DNA from: Mesorhizobium sp. 65-26
GTDB taxonomy: Bacteria; Pseudomonadota; Alphaproteobacteria; Rhizobiales; Rhizobiaceae
Assembly: GCA_001899205.1 (NCBI GenBank)
Contig: MKVL01000001.1
Location: forward strand, 96,691 to 160,690
Direction of reading: 5' to 3'
Length of the DNA stretch: 64,000 nt
Each line of letters opens with the position of its first letter. The first letter of the stretch is position 1. The translations under genes and the position numbers were made by a program. The notes beneath the pieces are model-generated. The model ran no database searches, was not told where the DNA came from, and saw only the letters and a list, made by a program, of their open reading frames with translations. Positions 62,694 to 64,000 of the stretch are shown here, piece after piece.

Positions 62694-64000
62694 TCAGTTG
62701 GCGGGCATCTGGTCCGCCGGGCCATGATGCATGATCGCGTCGTCCTCCGGCCCTTGCACGACGAGGTATCCGACCAATCCCCGTTCCGCCCGCGACAGGG
62801 CGTGGTCGACCAGCACGAAAGTGCCGGCGCGGTCGAGCTTGAAGTCGACGACGGCCGATCCTCCCGGTGGCACCGTCACCGTCTGAACGTTCGTCAGCGG
62901 CGGCGAGGTGATGCTGCCGAACGTATAGACCGTGTCGAAGATCTCCCCGATGACATGGAAGGATGAGGTGTAGTTCGGGCCGCCGACCCCGAAATAGATG
63001 CGCACCGTCTCGCCGACATTGGCGTAGAGCGGATGCCTCTTGGTCAGCGCGCCGACCGCGCCGTTGAAGATGAAGTATTCCGGACGTTCCGAAATCAGCT
63101 TGTCGTAGTCCATCTCCATGTCGCCATGCGAACCGAATGGCTCAACCGTGTAGAGTTCGCCCTGCATGACGTAGAATTCGCGGTCGACCTGCGGCAGGCC
63201 ACCCTCCGGCTCGACGATGATCATGCCGTACATGCCGTTGGTGATGTGATTGGCGACGCTCGGCGTGGCGCAGTGGTAGACGTAGACACCAGGCTTCAGC
63301 GCCTTGAAGGTCACGGTGCTCGAGCCGCCCGGATCGGTCTGCGTCGCATGCGCGCCGCCGCCCGGGCCGGTGGCGGCATGGAAGTCGATGGAATGCGCGA
63401 CCACGCTGTCGGGGTGGTTCTTCAGCGTGACCTCGACCGTATCGCCGACCCGGACCCGCAGCAGCGGACCGGGAACCTTCCCGTTGAAGGTCCAGTAGGT
63501 GTAGGTCGTGCCGTCATCGAGCTTGCCCTTCAGTTCGATGGTCTCCAGCGCGACCTTGACGACCTTCGGCGGGCGCTGGCCGATCGGGGGCGGCAGATCG
63601 GCGGGATCGCGCACGATATCGGCGCCTTCGGTCTCCGGCGACGAGCGCGGTCCGGAGATGACCCGCACCAGTCCTTCCATGCCGGCCTGGCGGTGTCCGG
63701 CGATGGTGCAGAAATAGGCGAATTCACCCGGCTTGCTGGCCGTGAAGGAGAAGGTCGAGGACGCGTTCTTCCCGACCACGACCGAGGAGCGCGCGTTGTA
63801 CTGGTCGACGAAAACATCATGCTCGGCGCCTTCGCCGTTGATGAGGTTGACCTGCACCAGTTCGCCTTCGTGGACGATCAGGGTTGGATTGACCTTGCCG
63901 TCGATCTCGCCGCCGACGCCGATATAGACCATGCGGCCCGAGGCGATGCCGGTCCGCAGGGTGAAGGTGAGGGGCGCATGATAGCTGGTGCTGGGAGCGG
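62694..64000 (-). CDS. nirK: Copper-containing nitrite reductase NirK, three-domain type (N-terminus beyond window)
   Basis: The frame is open to the window end, so the start and any signal peptide lie outside; 434 residues are visible. The first domain (about 1-125) is a cupredoxin with type-1 copper ligands: His in GEGAEHDVFV and Cys/His/Met in YFCTIAGHRQAGM. The next two domains form the CuNIR core: HSIDFHAATG (type-1 His, catalytic Asp, type-2 His), YVYHCATPSVANHITNGM (type-2 His, Cys, His, Met), the His in ALTKRHPLYA and the type-2 His in SSFHVIGE. It reduces nitrite to NO in the periplasm. The added N-terminal copper domain is as in the Hyphomicrobium enzyme. It ends 67 bases past the fghA gene end, convergent with it. 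Confidence 0.93.
   Translation of the reverse strand, partial: APSTSYHAPLTFTLRTGIASGRMVYIGVGGEIDGKVNPTLIVHEGELVQVNLINGEGAEHDVFVDQYNARSSVVVGKNASSTFSFTASKPGEFAYFCTIAGHRQAGMEGLVRVISGPRSSPETEGADIVRDPADLPPPIGQRPPKVVKVALETIELKGKLDDGTTYTYWTFNGKVPGPLLRVRVGDTVEVTLKNHPDSVVAHSIDFHAATGPGGGAHATQTDPGGSSTVTFKALKPGVYVYHCATPSVANHITNGMYGMIIVEPEGGLPQVDREFYVMQGELYTVEPFGSHGDMEMDYDKLISERPEYFIFNGAVGALTKRHPLYANVGETVRIYFGVGGPNYTSSFHVIGEIFDTVYTFGSITSPPLTNVQTVTVPPGGSAVVDFKLDRAGTFVLVDHALSRAERGLVGYLVVQGPEDDAIMHHGPADQMPAN

Overview
This 64 kb window is chromosomal DNA of a high-GC alphaproteobacterium in the Rhizobiales, most likely Mesorhizobium or a close Phyllobacteriaceae relative. The evidence is the protein style throughout, a MarR-type LdtR / DUF6163 / L,D-transpeptidase locus, a Bpt-type aminoacyl-tRNA-protein transferase, a Mg-type HemB, the conserved block glyA-nrdR-ribD-ribE-ribH-nusB, and a 45-bp palindromic intergenic element of the kind common in rhizobia. 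No insertion sequence, prophage, CRISPR array, rRNA or plasmid replication gene was seen.

Layout. 0-1 kb: a structured non-coding end, a small secreted protein in AT-rich DNA, and tRNA-Gln(CTG), possibly an island edge. 1-12 kb: a flippase-like membrane protein, Ppx/GppA phosphatase with rlmE and two families of tandem repeats, two MFS transporters, guaB, RNase D. 11-21 kb: aspS, a MarR-GNAT fusion, a periplasmic protein of unknown function, parC, an AI-2E-type exporter, an EamA transporter, bpt and an RDD protein. 22-32.5 kb: a mixed block with transhydrogenase sthA, an esterase, OpgC, a LacI regulator with three matching operators and twin micro-ORFs, DUF423, a GntR/MFS divergent pair with operator half-sites, a GT90 enzyme, ppk2 and a RibD-like reductase. 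32.6-41.4 kb: hemB, DUF2066, an NmrA-like protein, a 3-hydroxyisobutyryl-CoA hydrolase, DUF6163, ldtR, ldtP and a Na+/H+ antiporter. 41.6-48.7 kb: glyA, a secreted protein, nrdR, the riboflavin operon with an embedded HEAT-like ORF, nusB, and an MFS gene. 48.9-52.7 kb: a YehZYXW-type osmoprotectant ABC transporter. 53-60.5 kb: H+-pyrophosphatase, bamE, a cytochrome bc1 chaperone, DUF177, plsX, fabH, ihfA and a MerR regulator. 60.5-64 kb: a TupA-like ATP-grasp protein, S-formylglutathione hydrolase, and a three-domain copper nitrite reductase cut by the window end.

Most of the window is core metabolism: translation and RNA (aspS, rlmE, rnd, nusB, glyA), cofactors (riboflavin, tetrapyrrole), fatty-acid initiation (plsX-fabH), envelope assembly (bamE, ldtP, OpgC) and energy (hppA, ppk2, sthA, bc1 chaperone). 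The least explained part is 26.6-27.1 kb. There a LacI repressor faces two related micro-ORFs (47 and 49 aa), three copies of one 14-bp operator occur, and no sugar gene is nearby.
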